From NCBI RefSeq assembly GCF_030161435.1, contig NZ_BSSV01000007.1:124001-188000 (forward strand): a stretch of 64,000 bases of DNA, written 5' to 3'. The notes below the pieces were generated by a model. That model was not told the origin of the DNA. It did no database searches and saw only the letters and a program-made list of their open reading frames with translations. This DNA comes from Thalassotalea loyana (GTDB lineage Bacteria > Pseudomonadota > Gammaproteobacteria > Enterobacterales > Alteromonadaceae). Shown piece after piece: positions 1-9,948 of the stretch. How positions within the stretch are numbered: position 1 is the stretch's first letter; the number at the start of each line of letters is the position of its first letter. The translations under genes were made by a program, and so were the position numbers.

Positions 1-366
1 TCTGCGCTTGTTATGGTGGTTGTTGATAAACAAGGTGAAATTAGCATACTGCAAACTTTAGGCTTGAATCGCTTTGCCATATTAAAAATCTTTATTACCC
101 AAGGCATGGTCAATGGCTTATGGGGTACGGCACTCGGCACAGTATTAGGGGTAATGATTACTTTTAATATTAATGATCTACTTGCATTAATGAACATCAA
201 CCTATTTGGTGCCGCATATGGTAGTCAACAGCTTCCTATTTTATTTCAACTCAACGACTTAGCATTCATTGTTATTGGAGCACTTACATTGACGTTGCTT
301 GCAACCTTGTATCCAGCATACCGTGCCTCTAAAACAATGCCTGCGCAGGTATTAAAACATGAATAA
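1..366 (+). CDS. lolC: LolC, lipoprotein-releasing ABC permease, C-terminal part
   Basis: The window opens inside this gene; the frame is open from base 1 and only the last ~121 residues are present. The fragment holds the final transmembrane helices of a FtsX/MacB-type permease and ends in the family motif [18 protein letters not shown]. In the Lol system the inner-membrane LolC/LolE pair extracts outer-membrane lipoproteins and passes them to LolA. It is called LolC rather than LolE because lolD follows immediately (8-base overlap) and a second, complete permease comes after it, giving the usual lolC-lolD-lolE order. The 5' end lies outside the window. Confidence 0.85.
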   Translation, partial: SALVMVVVDKQGEISILQTLGLNRFAILKIFITQGMVNGLWGTALGTVLGVMITFNINDLLALMNINLFGAAYGSQQLPILFQLNDLAFIVIGALTLTLLATLYPAYRASKTMPAQVLKHE

Positions 367-1051
367 CGTATTATCTTGTCAGTCTTTACATAAAGAGTAC
401 GTGCAAGGACAGAACGCAACAAGCGTGTTGCAAGATCTCAATTTGACAGTGTCTGAGGGCGAGCTGGTTGCCATTGTTGGGCGTTCGGGTTGTGGTAAAA
501 GTACCTTTTTGCATATTGCGGGGGCACTTGATAAACCATCTAGCGGCCAAGTATTGATTAATAACATCGATATTCATCAGCTAAGTGAAAAACAACAGGC
601 AAAATTTAGAAATGAACACCTGGGTTTTATCTACCAGTTTCATCATTTGATGATGGAGTTTAGTGCTGAGGAAAATGTTGCCATGCCGCTATTGATTGCC
701 GGCGTTTCACCTAAACTCGCAAGAGAGAAGGCACAAGATATGTTAACCAAAGTAGGGCTTTCACATCGATTTGAGCATCGACCAGCTCAGCTTTCAGGTG
801 GTGAACGACAGCGTGTTGCGATTGCTCGTGCGCTTGTTAATGAACCTTCATTAGTGCTTGCTGATGAGCCGACAGGGAATTTAGATTCTGACAGCGCAGA
901 ACAGATTTACCAATTATTGCTCAGTTTAAATGAAACATTAAAAACGAGCTTTGTGATTGTCACGCATGATTTATCGCTAGCGAGCAAAATGCATCGTCAG
1001 TTGAGTTTAAAACACGGCCAGCTAACTCCGTTGACACTCGAGAAAGGTTAA
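359..1051 (+). CDS. lolD: LolD, lipoprotein-releasing system ATPase
   Basis: A 230-residue ABC ATPase that powers LolCE-mediated release of lipoproteins from the inner membrane. Visible motifs are Walker [10 protein letters not shown] (residues 41-49), the Q-loop near FIYQFHHLM, signature LSGGERQR, Walker [13 protein letters not shown] and the H-loop THD. The length and the PTGNLD Walker B are typical of the LolD/MacB/FtsE class, and the flanking permeases fix it as LolD. The start codon lies inside the end of lolC (8-base overlap), suggesting translational coupling. Confidence 0.95.
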   Translation: MNNVLSCQSLHKEYVQGQNATSVLQDLNLTVSEGELVAIVGRSGCGKSTFLHIAGALDKPSSGQVLINNIDIHQLSEKQQAKFRNEHLGFIYQFHHLMMEFSAEENVAMPLLIAGVSPKLAREKAQDMLTKVGLSHRFEHRPAQLSGGERQRVAIARALVNEPSLVLADEPTGNLDSDSAEQIYQLLLSLNETLKTSFVIVTHDLSLASKMHRQLSLKHGQLTPLTLEKG

Positions 1052-1056
1052 CCTTG

Positions 1057-2313
1057 ATGGCGAATTCTTTTAGTTATTTTCTTGCTAAGCGCTATTTGTT
1101 TAACCGTCATCAAAGTGGGTTTGCCTCCTTTATTTCAGCGTCTTCAACACTTGGCATTATGCTCGGCGTTTGTGTACTGATTGTCGCCTTATCGGCAATG
1201 AATGGCTTTGAACGTGTACTTGCACAAAAACTTCTGTCTATCGTCCCTCATGGTGAGCTGATTAATGTGGAAAGTCCGATGAGTCGATGGCAAGACAACA
1301 TTAATACTATGGTTGAACACCCAAATGTTGTTGCTGGCGCTCCTGTTATTAAGTCGCAAGCTATGCTTCAGAAAAAAGGCGAGTTAAAAGGTGTTGAGTT
1401 GCGCGGTGTCGATATCATGCTTGAACAACAAGTTTCAGACATTGCTGAGTATATCAATGCAGGGGAGTGGCAAAAGTTATCGCAAGAAAACGGTATCGTT
1501 ATCGGACAAGGTATTGCGGATAAACTAAATTTGTCTGTAGGTGACAATGTTCAATTGCTGCTTTCTAAGGTTAATTCAGGCAAACTTTCACATAAGTTTC
1601 CTGCACCAGCAGTTTTCAATTTAACGGTAGTAGGAACATTTAGATTTGGTGGTGTTATTGATGATAGTTTGGCATATATTAATCTTGCCCAAGCTCAGTC
1701 ATTTTTAGATCTCCAATTAACTCAAGTTCATGGTTTACGTTTAAAAGTAGATAGTATATTTAATGCGCCGGGTATTATGCGCCAAGCGGCAAACCAGTTG
1801 ACACGAGATTATGTGTATATTTATGACTGGACACGAACGCAAGGCCATTTGTTCGCAGACATACAATTAGTTAGGGCAGTGATGTATTTGGCACTTTCTA
1901 TGGTTATCGCTGTGGCGAGTTTTAATATTGTCTCAACACTGATTATGGTGGTGAACGAAAAACGAAGCGATATTGCGATCTTGATTACCATGGGAGCTAG
2001 TGCTCGAACAATTATGAGTTGCTTTATTTTACAAGGATTGAGTAACGGTATCATTGGCACATTGCTTGGCACTGGTTTAGGTATATATTTAGCTGATAAT
2101 CTAACAAATATTGTGCGTTACTTCGAATCGTTATTCGATACTCAGTTTTTATCTGGCGATGTGTATTTTATTAATTACATTCCAAGTTACATCCAATCGC
2201 AAGATGTTATTTGGACGGTGTTGATTGCCCTGACAATGAGTTTAGTTGCTACTATTTACCCAGCCTGGAGAGCGACAAAAGTCTCCCCTGCACAGGTACT
2301 TGGTCAATCGTAA
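1057..2313 (+). CDS. lolE: LolE, lipoprotein-releasing ABC permease
   Basis: A 418-residue inner-membrane permease: one N-terminal helix (about residues 20-45), a large periplasmic MacB-like domain, then three C-terminal helices and the closing motif YPAWRATKVSPAQVLGQS. With LolC and LolD it forms the complex that releases outer-membrane lipoproteins to LolA. ATG 1057 is chosen because GAAAGG at 1042-1047 sits about 9 bases upstream; an in-frame TTG directly before it (1054) is less likely. It starts 5 bases after lolD stops and is followed by a strong terminator. Confidence 0.92.
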   Translation: MANSFSYFLAKRYLFNRHQSGFASFISASSTLGIMLGVCVLIVALSAMNGFERVLAQKLLSIVPHGELINVESPMSRWQDNINTMVEHPNVVAGAPVIKSQAMLQKKGELKGVELRGVDIMLEQQVSDIAEYINAGEWQKLSQENGIVIGQGIADKLNLSVGDNVQLLLSKVNSGKLSHKFPAPAVFNLTVVGTFRFGGVIDDSLAYINLAQAQSFLDLQLTQVHGLRLKVDSIFNAPGIMRQAANQLTRDYVYIYDWTRTQGHLFADIQLVRAVMYLALSMVIAVASFNIVSTLIMVVNEKRSDIAILITMGASARTIMSCFILQGLSNGIIGTLLGTGLGIYLADNLTNIVRYFESLFDTQFLSGDVYFINYIPSYIQSQDVIWTVLIALTMSLVATIYPAWRATKVSPAQVLGQS

Positions 2314-2320
2314 ACGTATA

Positions 2321-2350
2321 AAAAAGCCTAACGTGATGTTAGGCTTTTTT
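2321..2350. terminator. Bidirectional rho-independent terminator between lolE and DUF2062 gene
   Basis: The arm AAAAAGCCTAAC and its complement GTTAGGCTTTTT flank a 5-base loop. The run of A on one side and T on the other makes it usable from both strands, fitting the convergent genes on each side. Confidence 0.85.
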
Positions 2351-2358
2351 GTTTTAAG

Positions 2359-2874
2359 CTATCTGCGTGCGTCTTGTCGCTTCTTCCATTCCTTTGCGAC
2401 TGAGTAGCGCCAAAGGCCATGAATACCAAAATAACCAATAATGCTAAAAACGATGGCTAGTACGCCACAGCCAACTAAAAAGGCAGGCCCAATGGTTGAT
2501 AAGCTATCAATGACCCATTGCCATGATGCCTCGAATTTAAACTCTTGTTTAGGCGCATTCATGATGACCGCACCTACCACATAACATGCATAAAATATTG
2601 CTGGCATTGTTATCGGGTTGGTTATCCAAACAATAGCAACCGATAATGGTAAATTGGCATGTACTATAATGGCTGTACCAGCCGCTAAAATCATCTGAAA
2701 TGGAACAGGGATAAACGCGAAGAATAAGCCAATAGCAAAAGCTCTGGCTACACTGCGACGATTTAAGTGCCATAGATTAGGGTTGTGTAAGAAGTCACCA
2801 AATACCTGCAAATGCTTATTGTTGCGAATGGTATTATGGTCTGGCATGAAGCGCTTAATTGTCTTTTTAGGCAT
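2359..2874 (-). CDS. DUF2062 family membrane protein
   Basis: A 171-residue protein of the DUF2062 family, known mainly as small inner-membrane proteins of unknown function. Three hydrophobic segments are visible (around residues 42-70, 78-105 and 130-155), with the characteristic stretch in which the first helices are joined by RRSVARAFAIGLFFAFIP and a conserved TNPITMPAIFY segment follows. It converges on lolE and is divergent from comEC with only 23 bases between start codons, so the two promoters must overlap or share sequence. Function cannot be assigned. Confidence 0.8.
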   Translation of the reverse strand: MPKKTIKRFMPDHNTIRNNKHLQVFGDFLHNPNLWHLNRRSVARAFAIGLFFAFIPVPFQMILAAGTAIIVHANLPLSVAIVWITNPITMPAIFYACYVVGAVIMNAPKQEFKFEASWQWVIDSLSTIGPAFLVGCGVLAIVFSIIGYFGIHGLWRYSVAKEWKKRQDARR

Positions 2875-2897
2875 AAATAAAACGGATTTAAATCACT

Positions 2898-5396
2898 ATG
2901 GATAGGTGGTTAATTAGTTTCATACAGGGAGCATTATTGTCCCTATTTTTCACTTCACAACCAAGTGTTTTTTACATTAACGTGTTTATTATACTTGGTT
3001 TATTGTGTTTGTGTTTAAAAAAACTGCGTTTCATTGGCGCAATTTTATTAGGTGTGAGTTGGGTTCATTATCATGGTGTAGTGTATAACGACATATATCA
3101 GGTGAACCAGATGGAGAAACAGTCTGTTTCGCAGGCTGCAAAGCTTATTGAGTTCGAGGTTGTTGATATCCCACAAATCAAAGCTGCAAGCATTAAATTT
3201 GCCGCTGAAATTACTGTGATGGATGGTCAAACATTAAAGGAGCCGATATTCGCTCGATTGACATTCAGTCATAAATATTTACCTCAATCTTCTGTCAGAG
3301 AATTTTCATTTCAGCAAGGACAACATTGGCGAGTAAAAGCAAAGCTTAAGCCAGCACATGGTGTAGCAAATCCAGATAGCTTTTCGTATCAGCGCTGGCT
3401 TAGAGAAAAGGGTTATCACGTTACCGGGTATATATACTCAAAGCCGCAAGCGTTACCGCTTTTGTTGGATTCCGATATTAGTTTTCGCCAACAACTTTTC
3501 AACCAAGTCAATCGTTCTCTTGAGCACAATAACTATCGAGGACTGGTTTTAGCACTAGGGTTTGGCGAGCGGTACGCAATTTCAAAACAGCAATGGAGCG
3601 TATTGCAGGCGACGAATACGAGTCATTTGATCGCAATATCAGGTCTACATATAGGTTTGATTTTTGGTTTTTCTCTTTTGTTATTGTCTTTACTCGCGCG
3701 AGTATGTGTCATTTTGTTGGGAATAGGCCTTAAGACTAGCAGTTTATCCTTGTTGACCCATGCCAATATCAGAATACTATTACTGTCATCCGCTTTGTGT
3801 TGTGCGGCGTTTTATGCCTATTTAGCAAACTTTTCAATGCCAACAATCAGAGCGTTGATTATGTTATGCCTATATGTCAGCTCGGTAATATTTGCCTATC
3901 AAATGACGAGAACTCGTCTGCTTTTATTAACGGTAAGTATTATTCTATTGATTGAGCCGTTAGCTTTTATTAGTCCTAGTTTTTGGCTCTCGTTTATCGC
4001 TGTTAGTACAATATTTCTAGTGCTTTGGCGATCTGAAAACTGGCGCATTACTTTTAGTGAAACCATCTCAAGTCAATTAATGACGCGTTATCCACATCAA
4101 TCAACAAGTGGCAGACATGTGAAGATAAAGCAGTGGACCTATGCACTGAGTAGCGCGTTGTTTATTCAACTCGGTCTCAGTGTGCTGCTGATGCCTGTGA
4201 CTGCTTTACTCTATCAGCAGGTCTCGTTAAGCAGTATTCCAGCAAATTTAGTTGCCGTGCCATGGATGAGCATTTTTACCATCCCTTTGGTGCTATTAAG
4301 TATTGTCGAGGCTGTCGCCAGTGGTTATTTGAACGCTGACTCAATTCGAATTTTAGAGTGGTTAAGCACAGTGTCTCTAAAGCACATTTTTTCATATCTT
4401 AGCTGGCTCGCATCTTATGAATATATGCGCTGGCCAATAAGTGAAACGACATGGCTTATACTCACAGTTTGCATCGTCATAATTTTAGGCCTTTGTCTCT
4501 CTAAAAGGGTTACAGGCACATTATCTGTTGGTGCCTTAGCGATGGTGGTGTGGGTTGGAGGCCTATTATTAGCGAACGTGAATCAAGGGAGTTGGCAGGT
4601 ACGAGTGTTCGATGTTGGTCATGGGTTAAGTGTATTGATAGAGCGAAATGGCAAGGTCATTCTCTACGATACAGGAGCAGGATTTCCTAATGGCTTTAGT
4701 TTTGCTCAAGCGGCTATCCTCCCACATTTAACAGCAAAAAAGATTCAAACAATTGATTATTTGGTGTTAAGTCATAACGATAATGATCATCAAGGTGGCT
4801 ATGCGGAGTTAGCCAATCGTGTTGAGTTAACCCGAGTATTGTCCTCCTATCCGGTACCGCTTTTGAAATCACAGAAGCCAAGACCCAAATTACTATCGTG
4901 CAATCACTCTTTCCAGGCTGCTTGGCAAGGGTTGTCGATTGAGATTCTATCGATTAAATCGGAGCAATCAGGTCATAAATCACCAATGAGCGACAACGAT
5001 ATGTCATGTGTAATTCGAATCGGAGATGGTAAACAATTTATTTTGCTACCAGGAGATGTGACACATAAAGTTGAGTCTATGCTAGTGCGTACTCATGAAA
5101 ACAAAATAAACGCAGATGTGCTTATTGCACCCCATCACGGATCAAAAACGTCATCTACAGTGAAATTTATTGATGCCGTATCGCCGCAGATTGTAATTTT
5201 TAGCACTGGCCATTTAAATCGCTGGAATATGCCCCATAAACAAGTTAAGGAACGCTATCAAAAGCAAGGTATTTCTATGCTAAATACAGCTGATGTAGGA
5301 AGTATCTTGATAACGTTTAGTCAGAAACATGGTAGCAATCCGATCTCTATTGAGACGCAACGCCAAGATGAAAGACCATTTTGGATTTTTAATTAG
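2898..5396 (+). CDS. comEC: ComEC/Rec2 family DNA-uptake channel protein
   Basis: An 832-residue polytopic protein matching the full ComEC architecture: an N-terminal DUF4131 region with two helices, a central competence domain of many membrane helices (about residues 200-560), and a C-terminal metallo-beta-lactamase-like domain. In the last domain the metal-site motifs SHNDNDHQGG, LLPGDVTH and APHHGS are intact. ComEC moves single-stranded DNA across the inner membrane during natural transformation; in E. coli the homologue (ycaI) sits in the same place before msbA. No other competence gene is present here. The MBL domain appears complete. Confidence 0.92.
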   Translation: MDRWLISFIQGALLSLFFTSQPSVFYINVFIILGLLCLCLKKLRFIGAILLGVSWVHYHGVVYNDIYQVNQMEKQSVSQAAKLIEFEVVDIPQIKAASIKFAAEITVMDGQTLKEPIFARLTFSHKYLPQSSVREFSFQQGQHWRVKAKLKPAHGVANPDSFSYQRWLREKGYHVTGYIYSKPQALPLLLDSDISFRQQLFNQVNRSLEHNNYRGLVLALGFGERYAISKQQWSVLQATNTSHLIAISGLHIGLIFGFSLLLLSLLARVCVILLGIGLKTSSLSLLTHANIRILLLSSALCCAAFYAYLANFSMPTIRALIMLCLYVSSVIFAYQMTRTRLLLLTVSIILLIEPLAFISPSFWLSFIAVSTIFLVLWRSENWRITFSETISSQLMTRYPHQSTSGRHVKIKQWTYALSSALFIQLGLSVLLMPVTALLYQQVSLSSIPANLVAVPWMSIFTIPLVLLSIVEAVASGYLNADSIRILEWLSTVSLKHIFSYLSWLASYEYMRWPISETTWLILTVCIVIILGLCLSKRVTGTLSVGALAMVVWVGGLLLANVNQGSWQVRVFDVGHGLSVLIERNGKVILYDTGAGFPNGFSFAQAAILPHLTAKKIQTIDYLVLSHNDNDHQGGYAELANRVELTRVLSSYPVPLLKSQKPRPKLLSCNHSFQAAWQGLSIEILSIKSEQSGHKSPMSDNDMSCVIRIGDGKQFILLPGDVTHKVESMLVRTHENKINADVLIAPHHGSKTSSTVKFIDAVSPQIVIFSTGHLNRWNMPHKQVKERYQKQGISMLNTADVGSILITFSQKHGSNPISIETQRQDERPFWIFN

Positions 5397-5425
5397 TTGG
5401 TATCACCATAATTTAGCGTTAAAAT
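5397..5425 (+). promoter_or_regulatory. Candidate sigma-70 promoter for msbA-lpxK
   Basis: TTGGTA (-35) and TAAAAT (-10) are separated by 17 bases and lie 29 bases before the msbA start. The -35 overlaps the end of comEC. Assigned by eye only. Confidence 0.45.
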
Positions 5426-5454
5426 AATCGCTTATCGAAAAATTGAGACAATAA

Positions 5455-7236
5455 ATGCGAACAACTCAGAAAGCTGCGCCTGATGCGGTAAAGCAATTAG
5501 AAAAAACAAACCAGCATTCAGAAGACACTTTTAAACGCCTCTTAGGGTATATGAAGTCCTATAAAAAGGGCTTCATCGCTGCTATTTTGGGCATGTTAGG
5601 GTATGCGGCCGTCGATAGTTTTGTTTTCGCTCAATTACAGCCGTTAATTGATGAAGGTTTAATGGGCAAAAGCCCAGGTTTTATGAAGTGGGCGCCAATA
5701 TTCGTGGTGGTTATGTTTATCCTGCGTGGTGCATTTCATTTTATTGGTAACTATTGTTTAGCCTGGGTTGGTAACCATGTTGTTACTGACTTACGTCAAG
5801 AGCTGTTTCAGCACATAATTTCTATGCCAGTGAGTTATCACGACAAAAACTCTGCGGGCACGTTAATTTCAAAGATTACCTACGATACCGAACAAGTGCT
5901 GACAGCGTCGAGTAAAGCGTTGTTAACCTTGGTTCAACAAGGCGCGTTTGTGACCGGTTTGTTGATTGTCATGTTTTATAATTCGTGGCAACTTTCTGCT
6001 ATTTTTCTAGTGTTAACGCCTGTTATTGCTGTTGTTGTAAGCGCAGTTTCTAAACGATTTCGAGCAATTAGTAAAAATATGCAAGACACGATGGGAGAAG
6101 TTACCACAGCGTCTGAACAAACAATCAATGGACATAAAGTCGTTTTAACATTCGATGGCCACAAACGAGAGAGTGAACGTTTTTCAGCGGTGAATAGACG
6201 AAATCGTCAGCAGCGTATGAAGATGGTTGCAACGAAATCAGCAAGTGTGCCCGTTATTCAAATTATTGCCTCTTTTGCATTAGCATTCGTTCTTTATTTT
6301 GCCAATACAGAATCGATGAGAGAGTCGCTAACGCCCGGCAGTTTCACTACTGTTATTACCTGTATGGCAATGTTATTACGTCCATTAAAGCTGTTAACAA
6401 CGGTAAATAGTGAGTTTCAACGCGGTATCGCGGCATGTGCCAGCATTTTTCAGGTGTTAGACGAAGAGACAGAAAAAGATTCAGGCACAAAATCTATCGA
6501 GCGTGCAAAGGGTAACGTGAGTTTTGACCGTGTTAACTTTACCTACGATGGGGAAGATAAACCTGCGTTAAAAGATATTTCCTTTGACGTATCTCCAGGG
6601 CAAACCATTGCATTGGTTGGGCGTTCTGGGTCAGGTAAATCGACACTGAGCTCTTTATTACTTCGCTTTTATCAAGCTGATCAAGGTAACGTGCTAATAG
6701 ATGGCGTTGATATCAATGAATATCGCTTACATGATTTACGTCATCAGTTTGCTTACGTGTCTCAACAAGTTGTTTTGTTTAACGATTCAATAGCTAATAA
6801 CATTGCCTATGGTAAGCCTAATGCGACTGAAGAAGAGATCATCGCTGCAGCAAAAAGTGCCCATGTGTGGGAGTTTGCTGAAACCTTGCCAGATGGTATT
6901 CACAGTAATGTAGGCGAAAATGGGGCGCTGTTATCAGGTGGTCAAAGACAACGTGTGGCGATTGCTCGGGCAATTTTATGTGACGCACCGTTTTTAATCT
7001 TAGATGAGGCGACGTCTGCACTCGATACTGAATCGGAAAGACATATTCAGGATGCGTTAAATACGTTGCAACAAAACAGAACATGTTTGGTGATTGCACA
7101 CCGCTTATCAACAATTGAAAATGCAGACAGTATCTTGGTGCTTGAGCAAGGTGAAATTATTGAACAAGGTAATCATCAAGAGTTAATTGCGCAAGATGGT
7201 GCCTATGCTCAGTTACATAAGTTGCAGTTTGGTTGA
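5455..7236 (+). CDS. msbA: MsbA, lipid A export ATP-binding/permease protein
   Basis: A 593-residue homodimeric-type ABC exporter that flips lipid A-core across the inner membrane. The first ~330 residues carry six transmembrane helices; the nucleotide-binding domain has Walker A GRSGSGKST, Q-loop YVSQQVVLF, signature LSGGQRQR, Walker B FLILDEATSALD and H-loop AHR. Length and the adjacent lpxK match the conserved msbA-lpxK operon. The stop codon is followed by the lpxK start within a few bases, so co-transcription is expected. Confidence 0.95.
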   Translation: MRTTQKAAPDAVKQLEKTNQHSEDTFKRLLGYMKSYKKGFIAAILGMLGYAAVDSFVFAQLQPLIDEGLMGKSPGFMKWAPIFVVVMFILRGAFHFIGNYCLAWVGNHVVTDLRQELFQHIISMPVSYHDKNSAGTLISKITYDTEQVLTASSKALLTLVQQGAFVTGLLIVMFYNSWQLSAIFLVLTPVIAVVVSAVSKRFRAISKNMQDTMGEVTTASEQTINGHKVVLTFDGHKRESERFSAVNRRNRQQRMKMVATKSASVPVIQIIASFALAFVLYFANTESMRESLTPGSFTTVITCMAMLLRPLKLLTTVNSEFQRGIAACASIFQVLDEETEKDSGTKSIERAKGNVSFDRVNFTYDGEDKPALKDISFDVSPGQTIALVGRSGSGKSTLSSLLLRFYQADQGNVLIDGVDINEYRLHDLRHQFAYVSQQVVLFNDSIANNIAYGKPNATEEEIIAAAKSAHVWEFAETLPDGIHSNVGENGALLSGGQRQRVAIARAILCDAPFLILDEATSALDTESERHIQDALNTLQQNRTCLVIAHRLSTIENADSILVLEQGEIIEQGNHQELIAQDGAYAQLHKLQFG

Positions 7237-7241
7237 TCTCA

Positions 7242-8264
7242 ATGCGATTAATTGAGCGCGTATGGTTTGAAAAGCACCCAGCACGTTTTGTATTGGTGCC
7301 ATTGTTGTTTCCCTTGTCGGTATTATTTTATGTTATCACTAGCGTAAGAAAATATGCTTACAAAACAGGGCTTGTGTCACACTTTCGAGCAAATGTGCCT
7401 GTTATCATTGTTGGAAATATTGGTGTAGGTGGTAATGGCAAAACGCCAATAGTGCTTTGGTTGGTTGAACTACTCAGAAAAAGAGGTTTTAAACCAGGTG
7501 TAATCTCGCGCGGCTATGGGGGTAAAGCGCCTTATTATCCTTATTTGCTTGATGATAACTCACAAGTTCAGTTTAGTGGCGATGAGCCATTTTTAATCTT
7601 TCAACGCACAAAAGTGCCTGTTTGTGTTGGTGCGAATCGCCAGCAAAGCATTGAGAAACTGCAAGCGAGTGGTTGCGATATTATTATTGCTGATGACGGG
7701 ATGCAACATTATAAGCTAGGGCGTGATATTGAAATAGCCGTTGTTGATGGTAAAAGACGTTTCGGTAATGGTTTATTGTTGCCAGCTGGCCCGTTACGAG
7801 AGCTACCTAAGCGGTTAGCAACAACAGACTTTGTTATTTGTAATTCTGGAGAATCACATATAAATGAAGTCCCAATGTCTCTTGCGCCAGGCTATTTTGT
7901 TAATTTAATGACGAACGAAAAGCTATCAATCAAAGCGTTCAACGAAAAATACCAGACGGTTAATGCAATCGCAGGGATTGGCGCACCAAAGCGATTTTTT
8001 GACACCTTGACGTCAATTGGCGTACAAATAAACGAGAGCAAAGGCTTCGTTGATCATCACCAATTTCAAGCTGAGGATTTTAGTCAATTACCAGAGCCAC
8101 AGTTACCATTACTGATGACAGAAAAAGATGCTGTTAAATGCAAAGATTTTAATCTAGCGCATGCATGGTACTTAACTGTTGATGCAAAATTACCTGATTC
8201 ATTTAGTCAATCGCTGCTTGAACAAATAGCGCAAATAAATACGCACAGCAGTGATATACTTTAA
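7242..8264 (+). CDS. lpxK: LpxK, tetraacyldisaccharide 4'-kinase
   Basis: A 340-residue membrane-associated kinase that phosphorylates the 4' position of the tetraacyldisaccharide lipid A precursor. It shows an N-terminal hydrophobic helix (about residues 15-35), the P-loop-type sequence VGNIGVGGNGKTP, the RGYGG motif, and the DDGMQHYKL motif typical of LpxK. ATG 7242 is preferred over an upstream in-frame TTG at 7233 that overlaps the msbA stop; it gives a length close to that of known LpxK. It lies between msbA and ycaR/kdsB, in the order of other gammaproteobacteria. Confidence 0.94.
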   Translation: MRLIERVWFEKHPARFVLVPLLFPLSVLFYVITSVRKYAYKTGLVSHFRANVPVIIVGNIGVGGNGKTPIVLWLVELLRKRGFKPGVISRGYGGKAPYYPYLLDDNSQVQFSGDEPFLIFQRTKVPVCVGANRQQSIEKLQASGCDIIIADDGMQHYKLGRDIEIAVVDGKRRFGNGLLLPAGPLRELPKRLATTDFVICNSGESHINEVPMSLAPGYFVNLMTNEKLSIKAFNEKYQTVNAIAGIGAPKRFFDTLTSIGVQINESKGFVDHHQFQAEDFSQLPEPQLPLLMTEKDAVKCKDFNLAHAWYLTVDAKLPDSFSQSLLEQIAQINTHSSDIL

Positions 8265-8296
8265 CCAAATAAATAGACCGATATAAAGAGATTATT

Positions 8297-8476
8297 ATGG
8301 CGTTTGATACACAACTTATGGATATTCTTGCTTGCCCTGTTTGTAAAGGGAAACTTGATTATGACAAAGAAAACCAAGAGCTAATTTGTAAGTTTGACCG
8401 ACTGGCTTATCCAATTGAAAAAGATATTCCGGTATTACTAGAGAATGAAGCTCGTCGATTAACGCAAGAGGCATAA
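8297..8476 (+). CDS. ycaR: Trm112/YcaR family zinc-ribbon protein
   Basis: A 59-residue protein beginning [18 protein letters not shown]. The CPVC pair and a later IC form the small metal-binding fold of the Trm112/YcaR family. Eukaryotic and archaeal Trm112 activates methyltransferases; the role of the bacterial protein is unsettled. It lies between lpxK (32 bases upstream) and kdsB (5 bases downstream), exactly as ycaR does in E. coli, which supports it being real despite its size. Confidence 0.9.
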   Translation: MAFDTQLMDILACPVCKGKLDYDKENQELICKFDRLAYPIEKDIPVLLENEARRLTQEA

Positions 8477-8481
8477 TAATC

Positions 8482-9252
8482 ATGTCGTTTATCGTAGTCG
8501 TTCCAGCGCGTTATCAATCAAGTCGATTACCAGGAAAGGTACTGGCTGAAATCGCCGGCAAACCAATGATCCAATGGGTTGTAGAAAAAGCAAAAGCAAG
8601 TGGTGCAAAACAAGTTATTGTTGCAACGGACAATGAGCAAGTCGCAAAGGTAGTCGAAGGTTTTGGTGCTGAGGTATGCAGAACACGTGAGGATCATCAG
8701 TCAGGGACCGAGCGTTTAGCAGAGGTCGTTGAAACATATAACTTCGATGATGATCAAGTGATTGTGAATGTTCAAGGTGATGAGCCTTTTATTCCGATTG
8801 AAAATATTGCGCAAGTAGCGAGTAATTTAGCTAACCAAACGCAAGCTCGAATGGCGACGCTGGCGATGCCGATTGACGCCGTTGACGAAGCCTTTAATCC
8901 TAACGCAGTTAAAGTTGTCACTGATAAAGATGGCTATGCGTTGTATTTTTCTCGCTCCACTATCCCATATGATCGCAATGCGTTTCTTGGTAAAGATACT
9001 GTTGATAGTATTGGCGATTTTTATTTACGACATATTGGTATATATGCATACCGTGCCGGGTTTATTAAAGATTATGTGAGTTGGCCTGCGAGTGAGCTTG
9101 AACAAGTGGAGTCATTAGAGCAGCTAAGAGTGTTGTGGCAAGGTGAGAAAATTCATGTTGCGCCAGCCAAAAAACGCTTGCCTGTTGAAGGTGTTGATAC
9201 ACCAGAAGACCTAGAAAAAGCACGTACTTTTGCCAAAACACTTAACTTATAA
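8482..9252 (+). CDS. kdsB: KdsB, CMP-KDO synthetase
   Basis: A 256-residue 3-deoxy-manno-octulosonate cytidylyltransferase that activates KDO with CTP for lipopolysaccharide inner-core synthesis. The N-terminal nucleotide-binding motif [13 protein letters not shown], the [11 protein letters not shown] segment and the GIYAYRAGF region are diagnostic. It follows ycaR by 5 bases and works in the same pathway as kdsA at 58.7 kb of this window. Confidence 0.96.
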   Translation: MSFIVVVPARYQSSRLPGKVLAEIAGKPMIQWVVEKAKASGAKQVIVATDNEQVAKVVEGFGAEVCRTREDHQSGTERLAEVVETYNFDDDQVIVNVQGDEPFIPIENIAQVASNLANQTQARMATLAMPIDAVDEAFNPNAVKVVTDKDGYALYFSRSTIPYDRNAFLGKDTVDSIGDFYLRHIGIYAYRAGFIKDYVSWPASELEQVESLEQLRVLWQGEKIHVAPAKKRLPVEGVDTPEDLEKARTFAKTLNL

Positions 9253-9262
9253 GGGCTCAGAC

Positions 9263-9928
9263 ATGACAAAACATGTAGTAATTACAGGTGCAAATCGTGG
9301 CATTGGATTGGCAATGGCAAGTTGCTTTAAGTCACTAGGTTACAAGGTAACTGGCGTTTGTCGACAGTCGAGCGAAGCATTAAATACTATTGCTGATAAC
9401 GTTATTGCCACGATCGATGTTGCAAATGATGCTGATGTTAGCCGTTTATCTCAGTCGTTGAGTGGACAGCCTATCGATGTGCTTGTCTGTAATGCAGGGG
9501 TATTGCGAGATGAAGGTTTAGGTGATTTAAACCTATCTACAATTCGAGAGCAATTTGAAGTTAACGCGCTAGCACCGATTAATATCGTTGATAAGTTATC
9601 ATCGTCGCTTGCTGATGGGGGCAAGGTCGCTATGATCACCTCCAGAATGGGGTCAATTGCTGATAATGGTTCTGGTGGGCGTTATGGCTATCGCATGAGT
9701 AAAGCCGCGTTAAATGCTGCTTCAATGTCTTTAGCTCGCGATCTCGCTGAGCGTCAAATCGCCGTAGGTATATATCATCCAGGTTATGTGCAAACGGATA
9801 TGGTTGGAGGTCGTGGCGATATACCTGCAAGTGAGGCTGCGAGTAGGCTCACTGGGTTAATTGACAATTTAACTATGTCAGAGTCCGGAGTGTTTAAACA
9901 CTCAAACGGTCAGACGCTTCCTTGGTAG
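9263..9928 (+). CDS. Short-chain dehydrogenase/reductase
   Basis: A 221-residue classical SDR with the cofactor motif TGANRGIGLA near the N-terminus, NAG (VCNAGVL), the catalytic serine in MITSRMGS and the YxxxK pair in YGYRMSK. The substrate cannot be told from sequence; it resembles the CsgA/YciK-like group of short SDRs. ATG 9263 is chosen because AAGGG at 9251-9255 is well placed; an upstream TTG would overlap kdsB. It is probably co-transcribed with kdsB and with the gene 20 bases downstream. Confidence 0.85.
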   Translation: MTKHVVITGANRGIGLAMASCFKSLGYKVTGVCRQSSEALNTIADNVIATIDVANDADVSRLSQSLSGQPIDVLVCNAGVLRDEGLGDLNLSTIREQFEVNALAPINIVDKLSSSLADGGKVAMITSRMGSIADNGSGGRYGYRMSKAALNAASMSLARDLAERQIAVGIYHPGYVQTDMVGGRGDIPASEAASRLTGLIDNLTMSESGVFKHSNGQTLPW

Positions 9929-9948
9929 TTAGCTAATCTATATTTACG

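Noticed and set aside
6839-7114. 91-codon minus-strand frame opposite the MsbA ATPase domain
   Set aside because: It is antisense to Walker B and signature codons, which fully explain the base pattern.
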